Shown: positions 23,096 through 31,719, counted from the stretch's first letter. The stretch is 64,000 nt of DNA from Emcibacteraceae bacterium (GCA_021774795.1 JAJFIR010000058.1:1-64000); one strand, 5' to 3'. Translations and numbers: made by a program. Notes: a model not told the origin generated them from the sequence alone.

Positions 23096-25617
23096 TGTTC
23101 ATCTCCCTTTGATGCTACTTTGAATCTTTTTGGTTTTCTTACACCAGCCTGCACTAACAGTTGTTTACGTTGTGCTGGACTTAAAGCTTCAGATTTTTCA
23201 TTTTTAATTCTTTCAATGTATTCATCTTTCCGTTTAGCTTTACTCTTTTCACCTAACCATTTTGAATATTGTTCAAATCTCTTTTTACGTTTTTCAATAA
23301 GAGTAAATTCATACTGATGCCAATCCTCATCTGGAAATACGCATTCTAAAAATCTCTTAAGAGGGTGATATGTTCTTTTATCCCAATAATATTTTTTATC
23401 GTAGACACCACCATAGTCATCAATATGAACACCTTGTAGCTTTGGTTTTGATTCTGTAACTATGTATGGTATTGTTATACCAACATAGAATTCCTTATTA
23501 CGTTGAATCATGTCTTCCGCTATACGTACTTGTACTGGTTTTACTTTGTACTTTGAAGGCTTCTTTGACACTCTTTGTCGAATTATAATCTCTTCCACAT
23601 CGAAATCGCCTTCATCGAATCTCTTCATCTCTTTCTTAACAAAGTCGTGATAGAATTCAACTGGTAGGTCTTCATATAGCATGTGCTTTAACATCTTTTG
23701 CTGAAGCTCACGAGTGTATTCGATTGTGTCCTTTTTGACATACTCAATGCCACGACCATATATTTTGTCAGTTGCTTGACCATCTACTTCGATGAGACGA
23801 CCAACGTACTGCTTCTTTTGCAATAGAATAATACGCTTAAAGATTTTTTCATGTTCTAAAACGATGTAACTTTGTTTTACGTTGTATTCACCTTTCAGAT
23901 GTTTATCAAATTCGACATGTACGGTTTTCAACACGTCTTTGACGCCTTTATTTGTATGTCTATCTGGCATCTCAACGAAGCAAGAATCTGTATCACCATA
24001 TAAAGTATCGTAGTCAAATTGATCTTTCAACACTATGCTAGCATATTTGTTCATGTGTTGACCAGACAACGTAATTGCTTCTGCAGTTTCCTTTGAATAA
24101 TACCTATTGCCAACTTGGGCCATGATTCCATACATAGAGTTTGCTAATTCTTTCACAACTTGTTGGGCGCCTTGAGAAGCTTCATAGTCTTTTGTACCAT
24201 ATTCAGAATCTAATTGCTTTTGTTTATATTCTTTTCTGGCCTCAAGCAATAATGCAATTACTTCTGGTACCATACCACGCTTATCTCTGTGTGTCCAATA
24301 TCCATTAACCGTTTTAATATAGTTTTCAAGGTCCTCGGGTTCTTCCAAATAAAAAGTGTCTTGACTAATGTTGAATGTTAACATCAATGTTGGATATAGA
24401 GACTTAAAATCGAATACGTGTACCCAGTCGTGCATACCTTTGACAGGGTCCTTCACGTAACCACCCGCAACGTCTGATGCTTTCTTTCTCAGTTCTTTTG
24501 GTATGTTAAATGTAGTACTACGGAAGTGCACACCTTTTGGATTTGATTGTCTCAAAATATAATTGTCTAGCAACTCAGACACGTAGAATTTAGAAGGGAA
24601 TGTACCAGTCCATTGACATTCTCTAATGACAAGAGCCAATATGTTTAGCTTCTTCTCAAGTAAATACATCAACTTCGAATCCATCAAATTGTACTTTTTA
24701 AGCAATTTCGGATTGTCTTCCCACATCTCGTATATGCCTTGTTCATGGGCAATCTTTTGCTGACCTAAAAAATATTCTGAGATAAAATTCAAACTCCATG
24801 AACGAATGTTTACATCAGACTGAAATAGCTTCTGAATACGTTGCATAAAATCTATATGAGCTACTGTCTTCATACTCATTCGATATCCATGCATCTCGTT
24901 GAATCTTTCTTTGATGTAGGGAATATCAAAGTTTTTACCGTTCCAAGTCACAATGATGTCGTACTCCATCAACACCTTGTGTATTTTCTTCATCAACTTT
25001 GTCTCTTCTACATCATTGAATGCCTCAAGTTTATGAAAATACGATTTACCATCTTGATCGTAGTACGCAAATGATAAAATTCTATCACGACCTATAACGA
25101 TTCCATCTTCTCTATCATCTGTCTCAATATCAAGATATGCAATTTTGAAATTATCTGCTATTTTTATTTGTTTGTCTACACAATATCTTTTATAATTTTT
25201 CAGATCACCTTCAAGTACTGGCACACCTCTTCTATCTAAGAGTGATTTAATTCTCAATCGGTCGTCTATATCATCGTCGTATAATTCAGAAATTGATTGA
25301 TTCTCACACACAATTTTAGTGTATTTGCCGTTTGGTATGATCTTTTTTGCATATTTTCTTACTTGGGCTTTATGCACTGTACTCAAACTAGCAAATTCTT
25401 GCTTGTCTACATGACAATACCAATCAAAGTCTTCTATGACTTTTACTAGCTTTTTATCTGAATATTTACTACGATACGATAGACATATAGAAGTGCCTTC
25501 GTCCCATCCATTAATGAATTCGTTGTGTTCTTCCCAGTATCTATCAATTGTGATATCATCTGGGAGAAGGTCTAGATTCTCATCTTCTGGAATATTTACG
25601 ATATCAATATTTGACAT
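23017..25617 (-). CDS. Family B DNA polymerase with 3'-5' exonuclease
   Basis: 866 residues. Exonuclease motifs YLDIETD (Asp163, Glu165), TWNGKNFDIPY and the YNLMDSK motif III are intact, so proofreading is expected. Polymerase motifs DFKSLYPTL (A), ELANSMYG (B), YGDTDS (C) and KKQYVGR follow. Replicative polymerase of the phage, with DnaB-type helicase and primase at 36.6-40.3 kb. The Lys-rich C-terminal 25 residues are read inside the next gene's start. Confidence 0.93.
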   Translation of the reverse strand: MSNIDIVNIPEDENLDLLPDDITIDRYWEEHNEFINGWDEGTSICLSYRSKYSDKKLVKVIEDFDWYCHVDKQEFASLSTVHKAQVRKYAKKIIPNGKYTKIVCENQSISELYDDDIDDRLRIKSLLDRRGVPVLEGDLKNYKRYCVDKQIKIADNFKIAYLDIETDDREDGIVIGRDRILSFAYYDQDGKSYFHKLEAFNDVEETKLMKKIHKVLMEYDIIVTWNGKNFDIPYIKERFNEMHGYRMSMKTVAHIDFMQRIQKLFQSDVNIRSWSLNFISEYFLGQQKIAHEQGIYEMWEDNPKLLKKYNLMDSKLMYLLEKKLNILALVIRECQWTGTFPSKFYVSELLDNYILRQSNPKGVHFRSTTFNIPKELRKKASDVAGGYVKDPVKGMHDWVHVFDFKSLYPTLMLTFNISQDTFYLEEPEDLENYIKTVNGYWTHRDKRGMVPEVIALLLEARKEYKQKQLDSEYGTKDYEASQGAQQVVKELANSMYGIMAQVGNRYYSKETAEAITLSGQHMNKYASIVLKDQFDYDTLYGDTDSCFVEMPDRHTNKGVKDVLKTVHVEFDKHLKGEYNVKQSYIVLEHEKIFKRIILLQKKQYVGRLIEVDGQATDKIYGRGIEYVKKDTIEYTRELQQKMLKHMLYEDLPVEFYHDFVKKEMKRFDEGDFDVEEIIIRQRVSKKPSKYKVKPVQVRIAEDMIQRNKEFYVGITIPYIVTESKPKLQGVHIDDYGGVYDKKYYWDKRTYHPLKRFLECVFPDEDWHQYEFTLIEKRKKRFEQYSKWLGEKSKAKRKDEYIERIKNEKSEALSPAQRKQLLVQAGVRKPKRFKVASKGDEQCQTVKKNSNLKQKLRKPPKLKVKKS

Positions 25618-25631
25618 CTATTTGCACCAAC

Positions 25632-26771
25632 TTATTCGTAGTGTTTCAAATGTGTCTGGATGTCTTTTGTTGTAGTGAAACCATCTTGTTCTAGCTGGAC
25701 AATAACCAACTTATCTTCGTCTGTTAAACGATTTCCAACCTCACCAATTCTCTCAAAATCCTGACCAACATTGATAGAAGACAATGGTGCTTCAAACATT
25801 TTTTTATCAAAAATGTGAAGGTCTTCATAGTTGTGATATTCTTTCCAGTCAGTATGATGTTCTAACCTAATACCACTTTCTTCAGCCATTGTATCGTAGT
25901 CACTACAACTTTGATTATGTGTAGCATATGGACTTTTATCTTCCCATCGACCACAACCTTTAAAAAGACACCCAAAGGCTTCAGACATTGTATAATCTTG
26001 GTGATACACGCACTTTTTAGCCATATCACATCGGGGTTTGAGCAAGGATGCTAAATATGGACTATATTGTTTCACTGCATGTCTCACCCAGATAGCTGTC
26101 TGAACAATGTCGAACATCTCACAAGCCATCAACCTTTGGGCACAAAATCCTTTTAGAGCCATAAAATTAGCCCCAAACTTATAATTGTGTGTTGCATTCA
26201 TTGGATAGATTTGTCTAGCTTCTTGAAAACTTCCAACGCCCTTTGTTGTCAATATCTTTTTGTACAATCGTTTCCAATTTGCTATGTGTTCTATCACGTC
26301 TTTTCTAAGTTCTGGATCATTGTACGTGTTTGTGGGCATTCTAAATGATGCATCAAGACGTGAATTGTCTCTCACACCTTGAGATTGAAAGAACGTACCA
26401 AGACGTTGTCTAGCATGTTGATCGAAGCCAGCCCTTGAAATACCACGAACGATGAAATGAAATTCAAGACCTTCTTGAGCCTGTGGTAGCGTTTGTCCAG
26501 TCAATACTGCCTTAGCAATCAAGAATCTCAATTCTGGTTTAATCTTTGGCCATTTGGTGGCAAATTTTTCATCACCCCATGTAGCTACTACATTTTCAGC
26601 TAAGATTTGACCCCAGTTACCTGGATAAGAAAACATCTCTACGCTAATACCAGTGACACCTTTGTAGACAATAGTGTCTGCAAATTCTGTATTTTCTTCT
26701 GGTAAAGTGCCCATCTCTTTTCTGAGAACATCTTTATCTTCATTACTGAGTGACTTAAAATCTACTGCCAA
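25632..26771 (-). CDS. ThyX-like flavin-dependent thymidylate synthase homologue, divergent
   Basis: 379 residues. Residues about 100-146 (FHFIVRGISRAGFDQHARQR, then DNSRLDASFRMP) follow the ThyX pattern FxxRxxSRAxxxQxxRHR...SxRY, and 205-290 match the helical ThyX C-terminus (NFMALKGFCAQRLMACEMFD). The signature is altered: QARQR in place of RHR. There is a Cys-rich C-terminal segment (KCVYHQDY...CGRWEDK). ThyX methylates dUMP using FAD and methylene-THF; a related base-modifying reaction is possible. TTG start with GGAG seven bases upstream. Confidence 0.65.
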   Translation of the reverse strand: MAVDFKSLSNEDKDVLRKEMGTLPEENTEFADTIVYKGVTGISVEMFSYPGNWGQILAENVVATWGDEKFATKWPKIKPELRFLIAKAVLTGQTLPQAQEGLEFHFIVRGISRAGFDQHARQRLGTFFQSQGVRDNSRLDASFRMPTNTYNDPELRKDVIEHIANWKRLYKKILTTKGVGSFQEARQIYPMNATHNYKFGANFMALKGFCAQRLMACEMFDIVQTAIWVRHAVKQYSPYLASLLKPRCDMAKKCVYHQDYTMSEAFGCLFKGCGRWEDKSPYATHNQSCSDYDTMAEESGIRLEHHTDWKEYHNYEDLHIFDKKMFEAPLSSINVGQDFERIGEVGNRLTDEDKLVIVQLEQDGFTTTKDIQTHLKHYE

Positions 26772-27697
26772 TTTGCTACTCCTTGTTCATCTAATATATG
26801 ACCAAACCCAGTTGCTACGTATACATTCTTGTGGAGCTTCCCATTTACTGGTCTGTTCATAGGGTTGAATAAATAACACTTATACCCTGCAGCTGCTACA
26901 GAATTTGCAAAACGTAAATTATCTTCCACCATAAATTTTAGATTAGGTATTTCATTCAATATCTTCATGTTCTTTTGCTCATCAAACATGATAGCATCAT
27001 ATTCAAAACCCCATTCCTTCAACCAAGACAACGTATCAGCAAAAATTCGATAATATTTCTTGTATGGCCTTGCAGTGAGAATCACAATCTTATAGCCATC
27101 GTCTTTGAGGTCTGTTAGAAATCTCTGAGCCCCATGCATTGGCTTGATGTGCTTCTTCTCACCAGTCTGTCTATATTCAGACTTCAATTGTGAATACCTA
27201 AGCACGTCTACCTCTACCTTTGCATCCTCAAGAGTTTCGTACTTAGTACAAAGTCTAGAGTTGATGAACGATAACCAATGGTCTGGGTACTGACCAAGCA
27301 CCCCATCGAGGTCTATCGCACATACCTTTTCACATTTTGCTAGTTCTTTTAGCTCATGTTCTTGCTTCCATCTCTGTTCTACGACCTCTGTCTTTCGCCA
27401 ATACTCTTCAATCAATTGTTCATCATCTACACCCAAAAGTTGAAACATACCCCATAGAAACTTCTGACAATCGATGAGCTCTTCAATTGTATTTGATCTG
27501 ATGAATTCGACGTCTTCTTTTCTGTGCATCTTGAATTTAATGGTGTCTAACACTTCAGTAGATTCCTTAATCAGATGAAGTATATAGTCTTTGAGAAGTA
27601 TCGCAACTTTATCACTTGGTAGACTATCTATGTCTAAACCCTGTTTTGCTAGAAACTTCCGATTGAATTCGTATTGATTCTTGTATGCGTCTACCAT
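26762..27697 (-). CDS. MazG-like NTP pyrophosphatase fused to HAD phosphatase
   Basis: 311 residues from the ATG at 27697. Residues 1-115 are an all-alpha NTP-pyrophosphatase domain (KESTEVLD with Glu45/Glu48; EELIDCQKF with Glu72/73 and Asp76). Residues 120-311 are a HAD phosphatase (CAIDLDGVLGQYPDHW with Asp129/131; VILTARPYKKYYR; FMVEDN). The pair could convert a dNTP to dNMP and then to a nucleoside in one protein. Reminiscent in role of T4 gp56 dCTPase. Adjacent to thyX-like and flavoenzyme genes. Confidence 0.7.
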   Translation of the reverse strand: MVDAYKNQYEFNRKFLAKQGLDIDSLPSDKVAILLKDYILHLIKESTEVLDTIKFKMHRKEDVEFIRSNTIEELIDCQKFLWGMFQLLGVDDEQLIEEYWRKTEVVEQRWKQEHELKELAKCEKVCAIDLDGVLGQYPDHWLSFINSRLCTKYETLEDAKVEVDVLRYSQLKSEYRQTGEKKHIKPMHGAQRFLTDLKDDGYKIVILTARPYKKYYRIFADTLSWLKEWGFEYDAIMFDEQKNMKILNEIPNLKFMVEDNLRFANSVAAAGYKCYLFNPMNRPVNGKLHKNVYVATGFGHILDEQGVANWQ

Positions 27698-28698
27698 AAG
27701 CCTCTCACTGCTGACTCCACTACTTGTTGTGTCTTTATCTCGTGATTCCATTGTGCATACCTTCCTAGCATTCTTACATGTTGAGGGCCAGTTCCATTTT
27801 CTGTTGTGATGTTCAACGAATCGTAGCTCTGTTTTATTTGACCAACCTTAAGATGTTCACAATGCCAATCATATTTTTTATACTTCTCAGCAAATTTGCT
27901 ATATTGTTCTTCGCCAGTGCATTCAATTATGCATTCAGTCTTACCCATTGTGATTCTATGCCAGGGTATGTCGTCATCTGCAAAATAAACATAGTCGTGA
28001 TCTGTTCTACCCATGTATTGCCAGAAATCATGTTTATCAGCTACTATAAAGTACTTTGGTTCAAATTCGAATCCGTCGTTTAATTCTGCTAATGGATTGC
28101 ACATTTTAAAGAAAAATGGGAAGGGTGCAGTGTTGACAATCTTGTTGAATCCTAGTGTCTTCGTGTCGCCATCATTTGGTGTGAAATTTATGAGCTTATC
28201 GTCGATGTGTACTTGCTGCACCTTACCCAAAAATATTCTTTGTTCTTTCTTCAATTTTTCGGCTAATAGTCCTGCCAATTTAGCATGAGTAATCTCATAA
28301 TAGTCGATTGATATTTTATTTTCACTCATAACAGTTTCTGGAACTTCTATTGTGTCTCCAGTCAAACATCTCGATTTTATGTAGTACTTCAGACGAAAAT
28401 CGTCAGATGCGTTGTCAGAGATATTACCTTGTTCGTAGTATCCTATACCAGCAACATTTTCAATCATGGGTTTTGCGTGACGCATCATATTATAGTCGTG
28501 ATATTTAATAAAATTCTTAAAACCTAAGTCTGCTAACAATTTTGTAGTCATCTCATGTTTTTGAATCAGTCGAGGGCCTAGTTCAAAGCCTGTAGTCGAT
28601 TGACCACCTATTCGATCTGTTAGTATCTTAAAGTCTTTGTTGTAGTACGCATAGATTAGACCTGCTAAGCCACCACCTACTATGAAATTCTCCATCAT
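27691..28698 (-). CDS. FAD/NAD-binding flavoenzyme, amine-oxidase/UDP-galactopyranose-mutase-like
   Basis: 335 residues. A Rossmann dinucleotide motif at the extreme N-terminus (FIVGGGLAGLIYAYY) is followed by KILTDRIGGQ; the C-terminal LGRYAQWNHEIKTQQVV is the second FAD-contact segment typical of UDP-galactopyranose-mutase-like and protoporphyrinogen-oxidase-like flavoproteins. The substrate is unknown. Between kinase and pyrophosphatase fusions, it may act on a modified nucleotide or base. Confidence 0.65.
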   Translation of the reverse strand: MMENFIVGGGLAGLIYAYYNKDFKILTDRIGGQSTTGFELGPRLIQKHEMTTKLLADLGFKNFIKYHDYNMMRHAKPMIENVAGIGYYEQGNISDNASDDFRLKYYIKSRCLTGDTIEVPETVMSENKISIDYYEITHAKLAGLLAEKLKKEQRIFLGKVQQVHIDDKLINFTPNDGDTKTLGFNKIVNTAPFPFFFKMCNPLAELNDGFEFEPKYFIVADKHDFWQYMGRTDHDYVYFADDDIPWHRITMGKTECIIECTGEEQYSKFAEKYKKYDWHCEHLKVGQIKQSYDSLNITTENGTGPQHVRMLGRYAQWNHEIKTQQVVESAVRGLW

Positions 28699-28704
28699 CT
28701 CTCC

Positions 28705-29664
28705 CTAGACATAAATGTGAGCCGATCCCTGTATCACCTTACATGGCTCAATTCTAGATATACCAACTTTATTTGCCACTTCTTTTACCAACCAAGATGT
28801 CATTTCGAGGTCTTGCTTCAATTTTCTATCTATGTCACTACTACGAATGTACACCAAAGAATGTAGTGAATCGTCTCTAATGAATAATTGCCACAGACAA
28901 ATGCAATCACCTCTCTCCGCCTTGGGATTCATTACGACAGCACCTCTATGAGCGCTATGTATTTTCAACAATTCACAAACCTCATGAAGCCTAGGTAATA
29001 TGTCTTCGTAATCGTCGTCGTAGCTCGAACTACAATCTGTAGGTTCGAATTGGAATTCGTTGAAAAGCTTTTCCAGTGTAGCCTTTTCATCTTTGTGATA
29101 GTTACTATAGACCTTCACAAATTTACCGTCGGCGTATACAGCATTTCGAGCATCACGAGTCAACATACTATTATTGACAGTCTTGACTGCTGATGCAAAT
29201 ACATCGGTGTTACTATTGACTTCTATCGTCTCTATGTCCCAGCCATTGTGAGTCTTCATTGTCTCTGCATGTTTAAGATAGCAATTTCTCAAATCTGTCA
29301 ACTTGTCTCTATCAATGAATTCTTCTTCGCGTTGACGCTTGGCAAATATTTCATCAGTTGGATGTAGATACAATATTATAGGCTTTAGGTTCTTAACGAT
29401 TTCGTGTATGTACTCATTGTCGTATTGTCTATTTAAGAAGTCACAATAGACGAAATTTGACAAAAATCCTCTATCCATCACCATCGGCTCATTAGCAAAT
29501 TGTAGCAATGTCTTATAAAAAGTCTCGCCACTCTCATCTGGACATTTTTCTAAGATGTGCTTCTCATATGGCCATTTCACATATCTAACATCAAAATGTG
29601 TTGCTAGACGTTGAGCCAATGTAGATTTACCAGAGAGGTCTGGACCTTCGACAACTACTAACAT
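28705..29664 (-). CDS. dNMP kinase fused to thymidylate-synthase/dCMP-hydroxymethylase-like domain
   Basis: 319 residues. N-terminal P-loop kinase of thymidylate-kinase type: VVVEGPDLSGKSTLAQRL (Walker A 7-15), DRGFLSNFVY (DRxxxS). From about 165 a TS-like domain begins: Cys254 in GDCICLWQLFIRD, RSSD at 274-277, GSAHIY at 313-318. Spacing Cys254 to Arg274 equals E. coli TS Cys146 to Arg166. The residue matching TS Asn177 is Asp285, as in dCMP-specific hydroxymethylases. The TS part is about 150 residues, shorter than full TS. TAATG junction with the upstream gene. Confidence 0.7.
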   Translation of the reverse strand: MLVVVEGPDLSGKSTLAQRLATHFDVRYVKWPYEKHILEKCPDESGETFYKTLLQFANEPMVMDRGFLSNFVYCDFLNRQYDNEYIHEIVKNLKPIILYLHPTDEIFAKRQREEEFIDRDKLTDLRNCYLKHAETMKTHNGWDIETIEVNSNTDVFASAVKTVNNSMLTRDARNAVYADGKFVKVYSNYHKDEKATLEKLFNEFQFEPTDCSSSYDDDYEDILPRLHEVCELLKIHSAHRGAVVMNPKAERGDCICLWQLFIRDDSLHSLVYIRSSDIDRKLKQDLEMTSWLVKEVANKVGISRIEPCKVIQGSAHIYV

Positions 29665-30209
29665 TAAAGTGCCAAATCAATGAATTTTTCAAAGTCTTCG
29701 AAGCTCTTTGTCTTGAATTCGTAGATACCTTTATCAGCATTAATGGGTCTCAAACCTTCAACTTCTGGTGGGTTGTCGGTAAAAAGCTGAGCTTTAATAG
29801 AACGACCGTGCCTATATGCTACAAAGAATCTCTTACCCTTTTTACCTTTTGCTTTGTTTCCATCTTTATACCATGAAACGTATGTGTCATGTACTACTTC
29901 TTGAATGTTCTCAATTGCTAAAAACTTTTGTCTCACTACGTTGATAGCATCTTCATTCTGTTTCTTTGATGGTTTTATGGATTTTGCTAATCCGATGTCG
30001 TTAGCACCAATGGGTAATTCACCCACTGACGAGTCTTCATTTTCTTGCATTGACTCCTCCTCGTATTCGTTGTCTGGTTCATACTCGAGCTCAAATATTG
30101 CACCACATTTTGGACACTTCTTGTCCTGTTCAACCTTCTTCAGACTGATCTCAGTTTTACATTCTGGGCAGTCTATCATCTCTTCTACGATTTTTGCAAC
30201 ATCACTCAT
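29664..30209 (-). CDS. Zinc-ribbon protein with a DUF5655-like tail
   Basis: 181 residues. CPECKTEI and CPKCGAIF make an N-terminal zinc ribbon (14-38), followed by an acidic linker (NEYEEESMQENED). The C-terminal 80 residues (SWYKDG...FFVAYRHGRSIKAQLF) resemble DUF5655-type domains; weak by eye. Good Shine-Dalgarno (AGGAG). Directly upstream of the kinase-TS fusion, so it may be part of that pathway or its regulation. Confidence 0.5.
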   Translation of the reverse strand: MSDVAKIVEEMIDCPECKTEISLKKVEQDKKCPKCGAIFELEYEPDNEYEEESMQENEDSSVGELPIGANDIGLAKSIKPSKKQNEDAINVVRQKFLAIENIQEVVHDTYVSWYKDGNKAKGKKGKRFFVAYRHGRSIKAQLFTDNPPEVEGLRPINADKGIYEFKTKSFEDFEKFIDLAL

Positions 30210-30236
30210 TTTGTTCTCCTATTCGTACTTATACTT

Positions 30237-30857
30237 TTAAGCAAAATTCAAAACTTCAAACTTTACTTTACTCAGCATTTGTTTGTGTGCCATTTTTGCA
30301 TCGTCACCAGTAAAGTGTGGATACGCTTCTTTTACTTTAGAGACAATTTGACCTTGTGTATCACCATTTAATACAGATTGAAGACATATCATCTCGTCAT
30401 CACAGAGCTTTACCTTTGCTACTTTCATCAATTTTTCATGTACACTGTCTATATTTCTTCCACAATCAGAGACATTCAATACTGCTTCATCGTCTGAAAT
30501 TGTCAATTTATTTGTCTTCCTAAATACTTGATTTTCTTTTCTGATCTCTCTTGCAAACTCATGTCGTATTGACATCTTCATCCAACCAATGAAATGGTGT
30601 TCTGACTTATAGCTTTTATTAAGCCTGAATGTTACCTTACCATCTACCTTTTGAACGTAGTACTGTCGAAGTGGATATGACTGAATAGCAGACCAGATAC
30701 CCATCCTAGCCAATTGCATGAAATCATCAAATTGATGTATGTTGCTGTAGTATCTAGATGAGACACTCTTAATCAATGGATCATATTGATTCATGATATA
30801 ATTGACAGATTCGTTACAGCCATTCTTTGCACTCTTTAATACCTCTTCTATTTGCAT
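30237..30857 (-). CDS. Sigma-70-family-like sigma factor
   Basis: 206 residues from the ATG at 30857 (a GGGAGGG sits just before it, so the ATG at 30869 is unlikely). YDPLIKSVSSRYYSNIHQFD and DDFMQLARMGIWSAIQSY resemble sigma region 2.1-2.2; GWMKMSIRHEFAREIRKENQ resembles 2.3-2.4. A C-terminal helical part may be region 4. Phage sigma-like factors redirect host RNA polymerase to middle or late promoters. Placed at the head of the replication operon. Confidence 0.6.
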   Translation of the reverse strand: MQIEEVLKSAKNGCNESVNYIMNQYDPLIKSVSSRYYSNIHQFDDFMQLARMGIWSAIQSYPLRQYYVQKVDGKVTFRLNKSYKSEHHFIGWMKMSIRHEFAREIRKENQVFRKTNKLTISDDEAVLNVSDCGRNIDSVHEKLMKVAKVKLCDDEMICLQSVLNGDTQGQIVSKVKEAYPHFTGDDAKMAHKQMLSKVKFEVLNFA

Positions 30858-30882
30858 AGACCCTCCCATTCACGAGCTCGAT

Positions 30883-31146
30883 TTATTTTTTGACTAGGCC
30901 AACGATCTTGGCTAGTTTAACTATTAGACTGCCTTGTGGTCCTTTTACTGTTGCCTTGCTACCTTTGATATTGACATATTTGTGTTTATTAATATGACTG
31001 TCTACCAATGCGTTAAGTTCGTTCGTGAGGTTTGAATCTGGATTACCAGACACTTGGTGAATAGCCTCAAGAATTTTCTTATTGTTGTTGTTTAGATAAA
31101 ACGTGAATGCTGAAGCATTTGCACGTGCTGACAGGTTACCCCGCAT
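30883..31146 (-). CDS. Small basic protein, unknown function
   Basis: 87 residues with GAGGAGGG before the ATG. Helical N-terminal half, basic C-terminal half (HKYVNIKGSKATVKGPQGSL). First gene of the operon that includes the sigma factor. Not recognised. Confidence 0.6.
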   Translation of the reverse strand: MRGNLSARANASAFTFYLNNNNKKILEAIHQVSGNPDSNLTNELNALVDSHINKHKYVNIKGSKATVKGPQGSLIVKLAKIVGLVKK

Positions 31147-31231
31147 GATGCCCTCCTCGTCGTATTCAAAGTTGCTGCTTCCTTGCCGCCATTAGTTGCA
31201 CTTATTTTTGCATTAATTTGTGTTCATGTGG

Positions 31232-31260
31232 AATGTATTAAATTGAGACGAAATTGTAAA
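31232..31260 (-). promoter_or_regulatory. Candidate promoter of the sigma-factor operon
   Basis: On the minus strand TTTACA (31255-31260), 17-base spacer, TACATT (31232-31237). It lies in the gap between the terminator at 31314-31352 and the gene at 30883-31146. The -35 element matches the one shared by the promoters near 31.9, 33.6 and 34.2 kb. Confidence 0.4.
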
Positions 31261-31313
31261 CACGTATTTTTGAATTTTTTACAATCTGTGTACTTTAGGG
31301 TTCAAAAACATGC

Positions 31314-31352
31314 TAAAAAGCCACCCCATATACCGTTTGAGAAGGGTGGCTT
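31314..31352 (-). terminator. Rho-independent terminator
   Basis: On the minus strand AAGCCACCC pairs with GGGTGGCTT (nine base pairs, about 17-base loop) followed by TTTTTAGC. It lies just downstream of the gene at 31384-31707 and insulates it from the sigma-factor operon. Confidence 0.75.
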
Positions 31353-31383
31353 GGTGTGTCAAAGAGTATTAAATTGTATTAAA

Positions 31384-31707
31384 TTACGCAGCATTTTTAT
31401 AGACTTTAAGATATCCATCTCTAATGCCATCTTTAATCTCGTCCTTATATCTCTTGTCCTTTCTGAGTGGTTCTAGTTGTTGTACTGCACGATCACAAAA
31501 TCGCTTTAAGGTTCTACCATTGACCTTGCCTCTCTTTTCAAGATACGAATAGAGCTTATTGCGATAACCCCACTTTACGTTGTCAGGTACTTTGATCAAT
31601 TCAACTGTCACCTTGCCACTGTAGATTTCTACTGTAGCATTTATGCCCTTCTTACGAAGAATGATCGTCACGTCTCGATCTCCAATTTTTACGTTCTTTT
31701 TAGCCAT
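31384..31707 (-). CDS. Basic protein, unknown function
   Basis: 107 residues with AGGAGG before the ATG. Beta strands (KIGDRDVTIILRKKGINATV) then basic helices (LKRFCDRAVQQLEPLRK). Followed by a terminator. Not recognised; basic charge suggests nucleic-acid binding. Confidence 0.6.
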   Translation of the reverse strand: MAKKNVKIGDRDVTIILRKKGINATVEIYSGKVTVELIKVPDNVKWGYRNKLYSYLEKRGKVNGRTLKRFCDRAVQQLEPLRKDKRYKDEIKDGIRDGYLKVYKNAA

Positions 31708-31719
31708 TTTGGCCTCCTT

